Assembly (NCBI RefSeq): GCF_030733745.1
Contig: NZ_JASHIK010000002.1
Coordinates: forward strand, 248,001-312,000
Direction of reading: 5' to 3'
Length of the DNA: 64,000 bases
Source: Stappia sp. MMSF_3263
Lineage (GTDB): Bacteria; Pseudomonadota; Alphaproteobacteria; Rhizobiales; Stappiaceae
Part shown: piece after piece, positions 21,816-30,357 of the stretch
Layout of the letters: each line of letters starts with the position of its first letter
How positions within the stretch are numbered: position 1 is the stretch's first letter
The notes under the pieces: generated by a model
The model's input: the letters and a program-made list of their open reading frames with translations, nothing else
Told to the model about the DNA's origin: nothing
The model's database searches: none
Position numbers and translations under genes: made by a program

Positions 21816-22289
21816 ATGATCTATTCGACCGCCACCATTCCGGTGAACCCGGAAGGCGAAACCCCGCTCACCCGCGAGCAGGTATGGAAGGGCCTCGAGT
21901 TGAAAGCGCGCGACGCCCGGCTGTTCCTCCCGCCCGGCCTGTGCACCAAATGCGACGTCTCCGAGGAAAGCGCGACGCTTTTCGTCCGTGACGCCACGAT
22001 CGCCGGCGCCGATCTGCGCGAGATCATCGTGCTCGAACCGCAACACAGGGTCACCTTCTTCCAGGCGACCGGGCCACGCGAAGGCGCGATCATCAACGAA
22101 CTGTTCGAGGATGATGCCGGCGAACTGCAAATTCGGTTCTACTGCTACATCGGCCTGCGTGGCAAAGAGCCGAACGGCCCTGAGGAGCACGCCGAACAGG
22201 CGCGGTTCGACAGCGACCAGGGCTACAAGGCCGCCCTCCGCTCGACGCTGAAACGCACCCGCGAGTTGCTGGCGGATGGTTTGCTCTAG
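21816..22289 (+). CDS. SRPBCC-fold protein, AtaL-like (DUF1857)
   Basis: A 157-residue small soluble protein, MIYSTATIPVNPEGETPLTREQVWKGL split by its strand pattern, with the features of the START/Bet v1-like (SRPBCC) fold: an N-terminal strand, QVWKGLELKARDARLF helices, a central beta-sheet (HRVTFFQATGPREGAIIN) and a long C-terminal helix (YKAALRSTLKRTRELLADGLL). The closest pattern I recognise is the AtaL-like DUF1857 group, known mainly from fungi but present in bacteria. Such domains bind hydrophobic ligands; the ligand here is unknown. It follows the reductase gene closely and is probably co-expressed. Confidence 0.75.
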   Translation: MIYSTATIPVNPEGETPLTREQVWKGLELKARDARLFLPPGLCTKCDVSEESATLFVRDATIAGADLREIIVLEPQHRVTFFQATGPREGAIINELFEDDAGELQIRFYCYIGLRGKEPNGPEEHAEQARFDSDQGYKAALRSTLKRTRELLADGLL

Positions 22290-22557
22290 AACGGATTGAG
22301 CGACCAGTTGGCCTGTTCTCGTTTCCAGCAGACAGGCCCGCCCTCCTTCCATGAAGCAAGCGTCTATCGTGACCGTGACAACATCGCGACGACGCGATAT
22401 TTGCGCCAGCGCCTCCTGGATGAACAGCCGCTTACAGCACTGACAGATGTGACGTCCCCGACGAAACGATCGCCGGGGAACGCAGCTCAGGCAGTCATCC
22501 GATCGCTTTCACTCCCGTTTCAGGAAGATCGGGCAGAACGGATGAGGAGCCGTGACG

Positions 22558-23325
22558 TCAGGTGACGACACCTCCGGTCTGAACGATCCTTCCGGTTCCG
22601 GGCAAATGTGCGCTCTCGAGGTCGGCGAAGCCGTTCTTGTGAACGAGGTAGGTATGGCAATTGAAGTTGCCGTGAACATAGATGTTGCGCGCCACGACTG
22701 ACCCGTCCGCCACGCCGATGAAGCGCGTCATGTCGCTGACGCCGTCCGGCCATATCTGCGTGCTGTCGTCGATCGTGATGATCCCGCCCGTGTAGGCGTG
22801 AATATGCGTGTCGCACGTGCCCCTGATGGCATACGGATCCTTGACGAATATCAATCCTAGATACGTCGCGGACATGTGATCCGCTTTTTTTCGTTCTCCG
22901 GTTTTCTTGTCCACGCGGTAGGAGTCGGTGAACGATACTCCCGCCAGGACAATGATCTGGGCGGCATAGTAGGCACTGCAACTCGGCAGCCAGATGTTCT
23001 TAACGGCAACGGGGTTGATGGAGCTGGTGTTGACCACTCCTCCTCCGTCGGCGACTTCGATTTTCGCCCCGCCCTCGTTCTTGCCATGCACGTGGATTTC
23101 GCCGCCACCGATCGCTCCGGGAGCAACCGTAAGCCCCTGCGAATAGACACCGTCCGCGAGCAGAAACGTCACCGTCCGCCCCCCGAGACTTACGTTCTCC
23201 TGCAGATGCGCATAGGCCTCTGGCAGCGAACTGAATGCGGTTTCCCCAGTCAGGCCGTCTCCCCCAAGAGGCTTCGACGGGTCAATGTGATAAGATTTAT
23301 CTTCCTTAAGTAAAAGCCGGTTCAT
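22558..23325 (-). CDS. Orphan protein with beta-helix-like N-terminus, function unknown
   Basis: A 255-residue protein with no family I can name. The N-terminus (HIDPSKPLGGDGLTGETAF, SLPEAYAHLQENV, VTFLLADGVY) resembles the opening of right-handed parallel beta-helix proteins such as phage tail spikes and pectate-lyase-like folds. The remainder is rich in short beta-prone repeats (GGEIHVHGKN, GGIITIDDSTQ, GSVVARNIYVHGNF). There is no signal peptide or membrane segment. ATG 23325 follows GGAGG at a good distance. Base composition drops toward its start and in the upstream gap (about 37-42% G+C in lines counted), suggesting a foreign origin. No other phage genes are nearby. Confidence 0.7.
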   Translation of the reverse strand: MNRLLLKEDKSYHIDPSKPLGGDGLTGETAFSSLPEAYAHLQENVSLGGRTVTFLLADGVYSQGLTVAPGAIGGGEIHVHGKNEGGAKIEVADGGGVVNTSSINPVAVKNIWLPSCSAYYAAQIIVLAGVSFTDSYRVDKKTGERKKADHMSATYLGLIFVKDPYAIRGTCDTHIHAYTGGIITIDDSTQIWPDGVSDMTRFIGVADGSVVARNIYVHGNFNCHTYLVHKNGFADLESAHLPGTGRIVQTGGVVT

Positions 23326-23433
23326 TTGCCCCTCCACTCCATTATTCTTGTTCTGAACAGCTAAAATTCACATCATCTCCCGATGTGACCACGCTTAAAA
23401 CTGCGCGAAATCCATATTTTGCAAAAGCCCGCA

Positions 23434-23462
23434 GGGTCAAAATGGAAAATTCATTTTGACCC
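23434..23462. repeat. Perfect 11-bp inverted repeat in AT-rich gap
   Basis: GGGTCAAAATG (23434-23444) and CATTTTGACCC (23452-23462) are perfect complements separated by 7 bases. There is no U-run on either side, so it is not a normal terminator. It lies about 110 bases upstream of the beta-helix-like gene and about 130 bases beyond the 3' end of the MocR-type gene. An operator for a dimeric regulator is the likeliest reading. Confidence 0.6.
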
Positions 23463-23592
23463 AATGATGAAATTGACTCCATTCCGAGAAATTCGCAATC
23501 AATTTGGCAGAATATCCTGCCTATTTCTTGTCGCCGATGAACGCCCCCCGATATCGCCGCCGACCATTCATTGTGGACCTGACGTCAATCCC

Positions 23593-25002
23593 CTACGGGA
23601 CAAGGCCGGCCATCGGCGGGCGGGCGTCGCGTAGGGCCGCGAGCTCGGCGATCGCCGTTCGAAACGTCGTCTCATCAGGGACGGAGGCAAGGCAGAGCCG
23701 CACCGCCTGCGGGGCGGCGCGCTGCTCGACCGCAAAGAACCGCGCCGGCGACACGCGGATGCCGGCGGTCTCTGCCTCGGCTGCAAACCCGTCCGCCGTC
23801 CAGTTTTCTCCCACCGGCAGCCAGGCAAGCCCGCCCGCCAGCCGCATCCGGTCGAGATCGGAAAACGCCCCCGCGACGTGATCGGCGCGGCGGACCAGCC
23901 CCCGTCGCAGGCGGGCGAGCCGCGCCTCGAATTCCGGATCGGCGAGAACGCGGACGGCGGTCTGCGTCAGGATCGGCGAGACCATGAGGTTGAGCGCGTT
24001 CTGTACCGCCATCACCTTGCGGGCAAGCGGCCGGGGCGCGGCGACGTAGCCCACCCGGAGCACCGGCGCCACGCATTTCGACAGGCCGGTGACAAGGACT
24101 GTCGTGTCCGGTGCGAGATGCGAGAAGCCCGGCACCCGATCCGGCTCAAGAAAGCCGTAGACCTGGTCCTCGACGATGGGAACGCCGTGTCGCAGGGCGA
24201 CCTCGGCCAGTAGCTCGCGGCGGCGCAGCGGCATCGTCCGACCGGTCGGGTTCTGCACCGCCGGCATGAGGAAGACGCAAGAGACGGACGAACGTCGGCA
24301 GAGCGCGTCAAGCGCATCCGGATCCATGCCGTCCTCGTCCATGCGCAGGGGCAGCAGGCGCTCGCGGATCGCGGCGGCCGCGCCGATCACGCCCGGATAA
24401 GTGAGCGCATCGCAGGCAATGCCGCCGCCCGGCTGCTGCAACGCGAGGAAGACGGCCGAAAGCGCTGCCTGCGCCCCGGCGGTGACGACGATCTCGTCAA
24501 CCGCCAGGCCCTCCCGCCAGCGTGACAGGAAGGGGATTGCCCCTTCGCGCTCACCGCCATCCTCTTCGACCCCGCGATAGGCGAGCGAGACCGAGTGTCC
24601 GGCGACCATCGCGGTCGTCTGCTGCAAAGCCCGGGTCAGCAGCGGACCGGCATCCTCCATCAGGAACCCATTGACGCTGAAATCGGCAAGTGGGCGGTCC
24701 CGTGCCGAGTCCGGCTGCCTCGCCTGCCCGCGCGCCTGAGGAAAGGCCAGTTTTCGATCGCCCCCGCCGATGAATGTGCCGCGGCCGACCTCGCCATGGG
24801 CCAGCCCCGCCGCGACAAGCCCGCGATAGGCGCGCGCCACCGTGCCCGGCGCGCAGCCGAGCTTCCAGGCGGCCTCGCGGATCGGCGGCAGGCGCTCGCC
24901 TGGCGCCAACCGCCCGTCCTCGATGCCGCGCCGAAGATGTTGCTCGAGAGCGCGGGCGCCGGGAACCGCGCCTTCGTCGGCAAGTTGCGAGAATATTGTC
25001 AT
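23593..25002 (-). CDS. MocR/PdxR-type regulator (GntR helix-turn-helix fused to aminotransferase fold)
   Basis: A chimera of about 469 residues. Residues about 10-80 form a GntR winged helix (LEQHLRRGIEDGRLAPGERLPPIREAAWKLG, with GTVARAYRGLVAAGLA); the rest is a fold-type I PLP aminotransferase domain with AVQNPTGRTMP and the PLP lysine in VTGLSKCVAPVLRVGY. Such proteins sense PLP or amino-compound adducts and usually regulate a divergent gene. Here the divergent neighbour is a LysE-type exporter at 25113, and ATTGT repeats fill the shared promoter. ATG 25002 is preferred to a GTG two codons earlier; neither has a strong Shine-Dalgarno. Confidence 0.9.
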   Translation of the reverse strand: MTIFSQLADEGAVPGARALEQHLRRGIEDGRLAPGERLPPIREAAWKLGCAPGTVARAYRGLVAAGLAHGEVGRGTFIGGGDRKLAFPQARGQARQPDSARDRPLADFSVNGFLMEDAGPLLTRALQQTTAMVAGHSVSLAYRGVEEDGGEREGAIPFLSRWREGLAVDEIVVTAGAQAALSAVFLALQQPGGGIACDALTYPGVIGAAAAIRERLLPLRMDEDGMDPDALDALCRRSSVSCVFLMPAVQNPTGRTMPLRRRELLAEVALRHGVPIVEDQVYGFLEPDRVPGFSHLAPDTTVLVTGLSKCVAPVLRVGYVAAPRPLARKVMAVQNALNLMVSPILTQTAVRVLADPEFEARLARLRRGLVRRADHVAGAFSDLDRMRLAGGLAWLPVGENWTADGFAAEAETAGIRVSPARFFAVEQRAAPQAVRLCLASVPDETTFRTAIAELAALRDARPPMAGLVP

Positions 25003-25048
25003 GAGCACAATGTTATCATTGTACCACTGATTGTTTCAATTCAATTGT
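24995..25048. promoter_or_regulatory. ATTGT repeat array between MocR-type gene and lysE-type gene
   Basis: ATTGT occurs at 24995-24999, 25018-25022, 25030-25034 and 25044-25048 on the plus strand, with an inverted copy ACAAT at 25007-25011. Spacings of the last three are 12 and 14 bases. Known MocR-type regulators often bind direct repeats in the divergent promoter; this is a candidate array. Confidence 0.35.
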
Positions 25049-25112
25049 CCTGACCTGGCACAATCCAACCGGACGGCCCGACGGCCGTTCCCACCCTGCA
25101 AGGTTCGAGACA

Positions 25113-25733
25113 ATGTCTTCCGAAATGCTGATGCCGGTCGCCCAGTTCGGTTTGCTGGCCCTGTTTGTCGCGGCGATGGTCGGCTCGCCCGGTCCCGCCA
25201 ACATGTCGCTGATGGCCAGCAGCCTCGCTTTCGGGGCGCGACCCGCCCTGCCCTTCATGGCCGGCACGATGAGCGGGTTCCAGGTGATCTTCTGGCTCAA
25301 TGTCGCCGGGCTCTTCGCGCTGCTGCAAAGCGCGCCACAGGTCTTCCAGGTGCTGCGCTGGGCCTGCATGGGATACATTTTGTATCTCGCCTGGACGATC
25401 CTGCGCAGCAACGGCGCCGGCGGCCGTGCGATGGAGCGGATCCCCGGATACCTGCGCGGGTTCTGGGTGCATCCGCTGAACCCGAAGGCCTATGCGATGC
25501 AGATCGCCGGGATCAGCCAGTTCGTCTCCGCCGAGCGCTACTTTCTCGACGCACTCGTCCTCTCGCTCACCTTCCTCCTGCTCGGCGGCTTTCTCAACGG
25601 GTTGTGGCTCCTGGCGGGCGGCTGGCTACGCCAAGGCAGCGGCTCGGGCCGTTTCCTGCAAGGACTGCGCATTGCACTGGCCGGGCTGATGGTCGGTTCC
25701 ACCATCCTGAGCTTGCAAATGATCCCGGCTTGA
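25113..25733 (+). CDS. LysE/RhtB-family amino-acid exporter
   Basis: A 206-residue inner-membrane protein with about six hydrophobic segments and the LysE-superfamily N-terminal motif MVGSPGPANMSLMASS. The region PLNPKAYAMQIAGISQFV corresponds to the conserved Asn-Pro-Lys (NPK) loop of the family. Members export basic amino acids, homoserine/threonine or analogues; specificity cannot be read here. It is divergent from the MocR-type regulator and followed 40 bases later by threonine ammonia-lyase, so an export/catabolism pairing for threonine or a related amino acid is a reasonable inference. ATG 25113 is used; ATG 25125 is an alternative. Confidence 0.9.
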   Translation: MSSEMLMPVAQFGLLALFVAAMVGSPGPANMSLMASSLAFGARPALPFMAGTMSGFQVIFWLNVAGLFALLQSAPQVFQVLRWACMGYILYLAWTILRSNGAGGRAMERIPGYLRGFWVHPLNPKAYAMQIAGISQFVSAERYFLDALVLSLTFLLLGGFLNGLWLLAGGWLRQGSGSGRFLQGLRIALAGLMVGSTILSLQMIPA

Positions 25734-25739
25734 TGGCAG

Positions 25740-25773
25740 TTGGGGCAACCTTCTCCCAGTCAGGTTGCCCCAA
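25740..25773 (+). promoter_or_regulatory. RNA hairpin ending on the ilvA start codon
   Basis: TTGGGGCAACC (25740-25750) and GGTTGCCCCAA (25763-25773) are perfect 11-bp complements with a 12-base loop. The last A of the 3' arm is the A of the ilvA ATG, and the only AGG upstream of that ATG (25762-25764) falls at the loop edge of the stem, so folding would hide the translation start. Confidence 0.6.
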
Positions 25774-26996
25774 TGCAGGTCACGCTGGACACGATCACCC
25801 GCGCCGCCAGCCTCATCGAGGGGGCGGTGATGCGCACGCCCTGCCTGCCCGCGCCGAAACTCTCGCAACTCACCGGCGCCGAGGTCTTCGTCAAATACGA
25901 GAACCTGCAGGTCACCAACGCGTTCAAGGAACGCGGCGCACTGGTCAAGCTGCATGCACTGACGCCCGAGGAGCGCCGGCGCGGCGTCATCGCCATGTCG
26001 GCCGGCAATCACGCCCAGGCGGTCGCCTATCATGCGGCCCGACTCGGCATCCCCGCGACCATCGTCATGCCGGAACCAACCCCTTTCGTGAAAGTCGCGG
26101 CGACGCGCGGCTATGGAGCCCGGGTGGTGCTCGCCGGCGAGATGCTTGCCGACGCGCAGGCCGAGGCAGAGCGCATCGCCGCGGATGAAGGTTTCGTCTG
26201 GGTGCATCCTTACGACGATCCGGCGATCATTTCCGGACAGGGAACGATCGCGCTGGAAATGCTCGCCGACCAGCCGGATCTCGACTGCCTCGTCGTGCCG
26301 ATCGGCGGCGGCGGGCTGATCTCCGGCATGGCGACGGCCGCCAAGGCGCTGACACCCGGCATCGAGGTGATCGGCGTCGAGGCGGCGCTCTATCCCTCGA
26401 TGGTCGGCGCGCTGCGCGGCGGCAAGGTCACGTGCGGCGGCGCGACGCTGGCCGAGGGCATCGCGGTGAAAAATGTCGGCAAGCTGACGCTTGAGATCGT
26501 GCGGCGCACGGTCGACGACATCCTGCTTGTCGACGAAGCGGCGCTGGAGCGGGCGGTCAACGCCTATCTCACCCGCCAGAAGACGATGGCGGAAGGTGCG
26601 GGCGCTGCCGGCCTTGCCGCGCTTCTGACCCATCCTGAGCGCTTCGCCGGCCGCAAGACGGGCCTCGTGCTGTGCGGCGGCAATATCGACCCGCGCCTGC
26701 TCTCCTCGATCATGGTGCGTGAGCTGGCGCGCGAAGGGCGTCTCCTGTCGATTCGCATCACCACAGCCGACCGACCGGGCATCCTCGGCGAGATCTCGAC
26801 CCTGATCGGCCGGCTCGGAGGCAACATCCTGGAAGTCTCGCACCACCGGCTGTTCCTCAACGTCCCGGCCAAGGGAACGACACTCGACGTGACCATGGAA
26901 ACCCATGACCGCGACCATGCGGGCCGCATCCACGAGGCGCTTGAGCAGGCCGGCCATTCGGTGCGCATGCTCGACCTCGGCGAATCGCGCATCTGA
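25773..26996 (+). CDS. ilvA: Threonine ammonia-lyase with C-terminal ACT domain
   Basis: PLP enzyme deaminating threonine (and often serine) to 2-oxobutyrate. The 407-residue protein has the PLP lysine in TNAFKERGA (Lys52), SAGNHAQAVAYHA, and the glycine loop VPIGGGGLISGMA that binds the cofactor phosphate. A single ACT domain (about residues 325-407, RITTADRPGILGEISTLIGRLG) marks the one-ACT class. I use ATG 25773 rather than the TTG at 25740, since the extra 11 residues are not family-like. The start codon lies in a hairpin, suggesting post-transcriptional control. The gene probably shares a transcript with the LysE-type exporter. Confidence 0.95.
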   Translation: MQVTLDTITRAASLIEGAVMRTPCLPAPKLSQLTGAEVFVKYENLQVTNAFKERGALVKLHALTPEERRRGVIAMSAGNHAQAVAYHAARLGIPATIVMPEPTPFVKVAATRGYGARVVLAGEMLADAQAEAERIAADEGFVWVHPYDDPAIISGQGTIALEMLADQPDLDCLVVPIGGGGLISGMATAAKALTPGIEVIGVEAALYPSMVGALRGGKVTCGGATLAEGIAVKNVGKLTLEIVRRTVDDILLVDEAALERAVNAYLTRQKTMAEGAGAAGLAALLTHPERFAGRKTGLVLCGGNIDPRLLSSIMVRELAREGRLLSIRITTADRPGILGEISTLIGRLGGNILEVSHHRLFLNVPAKGTTLDVTMETHDRDHAGRIHEALEQAGHSVRMLDLGESRI

Positions 26997-27074
26997 GCGG
27001 CGACCTGCCGCGCCCGATTTGAAATTCCGCGCGGCAATGCCCACGTGAGCCCCATGCAACCGCGAAAGGACACC

Positions 27075-27554
27075 ATGCAGAACGCGCCTGAAACCGACTT
27101 CCTGTCCCGTCCGGCGGCCGGGTTCGACGATCCGCGCCTCTACGCCAATGTCCGCACCAACCGGATCTTCGCCTTCCTCATCGACGCCGTGCTGATTGTC
27201 GCGCTGACGGCGCTCGCCGGACTGCTGGTCGGCGTCCTGGGCATCTTCACTTTCGGCCTTGGCTGGCTGCTGATGCCGATCCTGTGGCCGGCGGTGGCGC
27301 TTGCCTATGTCGCCTTCACGCTGGGCGGCGCCAACAGCGCGACGCCGGGCATGCGCACCATGGGGCTGACCATGCGGATGGTCTCCGGCAAGCGGCCGGA
27401 CGTGCTGATCGCCGGCATGCACGCGCTGCTGTCCTGGTTCTCGATCACCATTCCCGTGCTGCTGCTCGCCACCTTCTTCAACGGCGAGAAGCGCCTGCTG
27501 CACGACATCGTGCTGGGCACCGTGGTCATCAACCGCGACAGCGGAATGAACTGA
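27075..27554 (+). CDS. RDD-family membrane protein
   Basis: A 159-residue protein with three to four hydrophobic segments. The RDD pattern is visible: Arg in TNRIFAFLIDAVLIV (residues about 34-48; the usual R-x-x-A-x-x-x-D), then SATPGMRTMGLTMRM and KRLLHDIVLGTVVI near the end. Family function is poorly defined; some members act in ion or osmotic homeostasis. ATG 27075 with AAAGGA just upstream is preferred to two starts 21-30 bases earlier. It lies 78 bases after ilvA on the same strand and in front of bpt; RDD proteins often occur near threonine lyase and bpt in Rhizobiales (recalled, not checked). Confidence 0.88.
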   Translation: MQNAPETDFLSRPAAGFDDPRLYANVRTNRIFAFLIDAVLIVALTALAGLLVGVLGIFTFGLGWLLMPILWPAVALAYVAFTLGGANSATPGMRTMGLTMRMVSGKRPDVLIAGMHALLSWFSITIPVLLLATFFNGEKRLLHDIVLGTVVINRDSGMN

Positions 27555-27719
27555 CGGCAAATCGCGGGTTCACGAAAAATCATTCTCCCGCGCACCGGGC
27601 GCGCGTGCCCGTTTGCCGCTTTGCGAAACGGTCGGGGACCGGTACAAATGGGGTCGAGCGCACGCCGCGCCGCCCGCCTGAACGGCGTGCGATCCGTTTG
27701 AGGAGATGGGCCCCGACGT

Positions 27720-29555
27720 ATGCTGCCAGCCGATCCCGCGATGATCCTCACGTTCGTGGTGATCGTTTTCACCATTGTGCTTTATGCACTGGAACGCGTC
27801 GCCCTTGAAGCGGTGGCGCTCGGATCCGTCGTCGCCTTTCTCCTTATTTTCAGTGTTTTCGAACCGGCGACCGGCGGCACCATCGGCCCGAGCGAGCTGC
27901 TTGCCGGCTTCGCCAACCCGGCACTCGTCACCGTCATATGCCTGCTGATCGTCGGCCAGGGCCTGTTCCAGACCGACGCGCTGGAGCGCCCGGCGAAGAT
28001 CATCGTCGATGCGACACGGCGACGGCCGGCGCTGGCCGCCGCGCCCATTCTGATCGCCGTCGCGGTGATCAGCGGCTTTCTCAACAACACCCCCGTCGTC
28101 GTGATGTTCCTGCCGATCCTTTCGGCGGTGGCCGCGGCCCAGGGGAAGTCGGCCGGCCGCCTGCTGATGCCGCTCTCCTTCATCGCGATCCTTGGCGGCA
28201 TGACCACCCTGATCGGTTCGTCGACCAACCTTCTCGTCGCCGACGTGGCGGCCCGCACGAGCGACCTGAAGCTCGGCTTCTTCAGCTTCACCGGCATCGG
28301 CGTCATCCTGGCCGCGGTCGGCAGCGTCTACGTGCTGTTCGTCATGCCCTACCTGCTGAAACCGCGCCGCTCTATGGCGGACGAGTTGCAGGTCTCGTCC
28401 GGCAAGCAGTTCATCGCCCAGATCGCCATCAACAGCGGCCATCCGCTGGAGGGCGTGACCTCGGTCGCCGGGCTGTTCCCGGCGCTCAAGGACATGACGG
28501 TGCGTCTGGTGCAACGCGGCGAGCGGCCGATCCTGCCGCCTTTCGAGAATGTCACGTTGATGCCCGGCGACACGGTGATCGTCGCCGCCACCCGAACCGC
28601 CCTGACCGCCGCCCTGTCGCAGCGCCGGCCGCTGATGGCCACCGATGGCGACGACGCCTCCGACACGGAGAACGGCGCCCCGCAGCAGCGTTCGCTGACG
28701 CTTGCGGAAGTGGTCGTCGCGCCCGCCTCGCGCATTTCCGGACGCACCATCTCGCAGAGCGGCTTCCACTCGGAAACCCATTGCGTGGTGATGGGCGTGC
28801 AGCGGCGTTCGCGCATGCCGCGCATGGCAATGACGGAAATCCGGCTGGAGCCGGGCGACGTGCTGCTCGTCGCGGGAACGGCCATCGACATCCAGCGGCT
28901 GCGCAAGAACCGCGATGTCCTGCTGCTCGACTGGTCGGCAGCCGAAGTTCCGCCGCGCCGGCTGGCCCCGCGCGCGCTCGCGATCTTCGCGATCATGGTC
29001 ACCGTCAGCGCCCTCGGCCTAGTGCCGATCGTCACCGCCTCCATCGCGGCAACGCTTGCCATGGTTCTGTCGGGCTGCCTCAACGTCCGCCAGGCATTGC
29101 GCGCCGTCGACAGCCGCATCTTCATGCTGATCGGCGCCTCGATCGCCGCCGCCAGCGCGCTGGAAGTGACCGGTGGCGCCAAGGCGATCGCCGACCTTCT
29201 GGTCGCTCAGCTCCAGGGGCAGCCGCCGATGATCATGTTGTCGGCGCTGTTCCTTCTGGTGATGCTGCTCACCAACCTTCTGTCGAACAACGCCACGGCG
29301 GTGCTGTTCACCCCGATCGCGGTCAACATGGCCGTGCAGACCGGTTTGCCGGTGGAGGCCTTCGTCACCTGCGTGATCTTTGCCGCCAACTGCTCCTTCG
29401 CCACGCCGATCGGCTATCAGACCAACCTGATCGTCATGGGTCCGGGCCATTACCGATTTTCGGATTTTCTTGTCGCGGGAACGCCGCTTGCGCTGCTTCT
29501 TTGGCTTACCTTCACATTTGTTGCGCCCATATACTATGGTTTCGCAATGCTGTGA
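27720..29555 (+). CDS. SLC13/DASS-type anion transporter with two TrkA-C domains
   Basis: A 611-residue inner-membrane transporter. Two membrane halves (residues about 8-215 and 415-611) carry the duplicated signatures FLNNTPVVVMFLP with GSSTNLLVA, and LLSNNATAVLFTPIA with TPIGYQTNLIVMGPG. Between them lie two RCK_C/TrkA-C-type regulatory domains, each ending in a family pattern (MPGDTVIVAATRTAL and EPGDVLLVAGTAIDI). This layout is common in bacterial Na+/sulfate or dicarboxylate transporters; the substrate is not determined. ATG 27720 is used; ATG 27741 is possible. It follows RDD and precedes bpt, all on the plus strand. Confidence 0.88.
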   Translation: MLPADPAMILTFVVIVFTIVLYALERVALEAVALGSVVAFLLIFSVFEPATGGTIGPSELLAGFANPALVTVICLLIVGQGLFQTDALERPAKIIVDATRRRPALAAAPILIAVAVISGFLNNTPVVVMFLPILSAVAAAQGKSAGRLLMPLSFIAILGGMTTLIGSSTNLLVADVAARTSDLKLGFFSFTGIGVILAAVGSVYVLFVMPYLLKPRRSMADELQVSSGKQFIAQIAINSGHPLEGVTSVAGLFPALKDMTVRLVQRGERPILPPFENVTLMPGDTVIVAATRTALTAALSQRRPLMATDGDDASDTENGAPQQRSLTLAEVVVAPASRISGRTISQSGFHSETHCVVMGVQRRSRMPRMAMTEIRLEPGDVLLVAGTAIDIQRLRKNRDVLLLDWSAAEVPPRRLAPRALAIFAIMVTVSALGLVPIVTASIAATLAMVLSGCLNVRQALRAVDSRIFMLIGASIAAASALEVTGGAKAIADLLVAQLQGQPPMIMLSALFLLVMLLTNLLSNNATAVLFTPIAVNMAVQTGLPVEAFVTCVIFAANCSFATPIGYQTNLIVMGPGHYRFSDFLVAGTPLALLLWLTFTFVAPIYYGFAML

Positions 29556-29580
29556 GAAGCGCTGAGCGGAAAGGACGGCA

Positions 29581-30357
29581 TTGACCCGACATCCGACGGA
29601 CACACCGCAATTCTATCTGACTGCCCCCTCGCCCTGCCCCTATCTGCCGGGACAGCAGGAGCGCAAGGTCTTCACGCATCTTGTCGGCTCCAAGGCGCAG
29701 GTGCTCAACGACGTGCTGACCCAAGGTGGTTTCCGCCGCAGCCAGAACATCGCCTACCGCCCGGCCTGCGAGAATTGCCGTGCCTGCGTATCGATCCGCA
29801 TCCGTGTCGACGACTTCCGCTGGACCCGCTCCTTCCGCCGCCTGTGGGCCCGCAACGCCGATATCGTCGCAACCGCCAGCGAACCGGCCCCCTCCTCGCA
29901 GCAATACGATCTTTTTCGCCGGTATCTCGACGCCCGCCACGCGGGCGGGGGCATGTCCGACATGACCGTTCTCGACTACGCGATGATGATCGAGGACACT
30001 CACGTGGAAACGATGCTGGTCGAGTACCGCAAGCGCGGCCCCGACACGTTCATCACCGGACGCGGCGAAGGACCGCTGCTCGGCGTCGCGCTCACCGACC
30101 GGCTGGGCGACGGCTTGTCGATGGTCTATTCGTTCTTCGAGCCGGATGCCGGCCAGCGGAGCCTTGGCACCCATCTCATCCTCGACCATGTCGAGCGAGC
30201 CCGCGGGCTCGGCCTGCCCTATGTCTATCTGGGATACTGGGTGAAGGGCTCGCCGAAGATGGACTACAAGGCCCGTTTCCAGCCGCAGGACCATCTGGGC
30301 CCTGCCGGCTGGTTCGCCGCCGACATGCCCGGCGAGGCGGGCGCGGGCGAGAGCTAG
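29581..30357 (+). CDS. bpt: Aspartate/glutamate leucyltransferase (N-end rule, Bpt)
   Basis: Transfers leucine from leucyl-tRNA to proteins with N-terminal Asp or Glu, marking them for ClpAP via ClpS. The 258-residue protein has the ATE/Bpt landmarks: [18 protein letters not shown], the cysteine cluster [12 protein letters not shown], and [20 protein letters not shown] near the end. The short length distinguishes Bpt from eukaryotic Ate1, although bacterial members are still often called arginyltransferase. The start is TTG 29581, with AAGGA 5 bases upstream. Its last 4 bases overlap the convergent uracil-DNA glycosylase gene. Confidence 0.93.
   Translation: MTRHPTDTPQFYLTAPSPCPYLPGQQERKVFTHLVGSKAQVLNDVLTQGGFRRSQNIAYRPACENCRACVSIRIRVDDFRWTRSFRRLWARNADIVATASEPAPSSQQYDLFRRYLDARHAGGGMSDMTVLDYAMMIEDTHVETMLVEYRKRGPDTFITGRGEGPLLGVALTDRLGDGLSMVYSFFEPDAGQRSLGTHLILDHVERARGLGLPYVYLGYWVKGSPKMDYKARFQPQDHLGPAGWFAADMPGEAGAGES

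Noticed and set aside
22296-22565. 89-codon open frame between the SRPBCC gene and the beta-helix-like gene
   Set aside because: No domain features and low-quality start context; more likely intergenic.
25626-27560. 644-codon open frame on the minus strand
   Set aside because: Antisense to lysE-type, ilvA and RDD genes; no recognisable motif.
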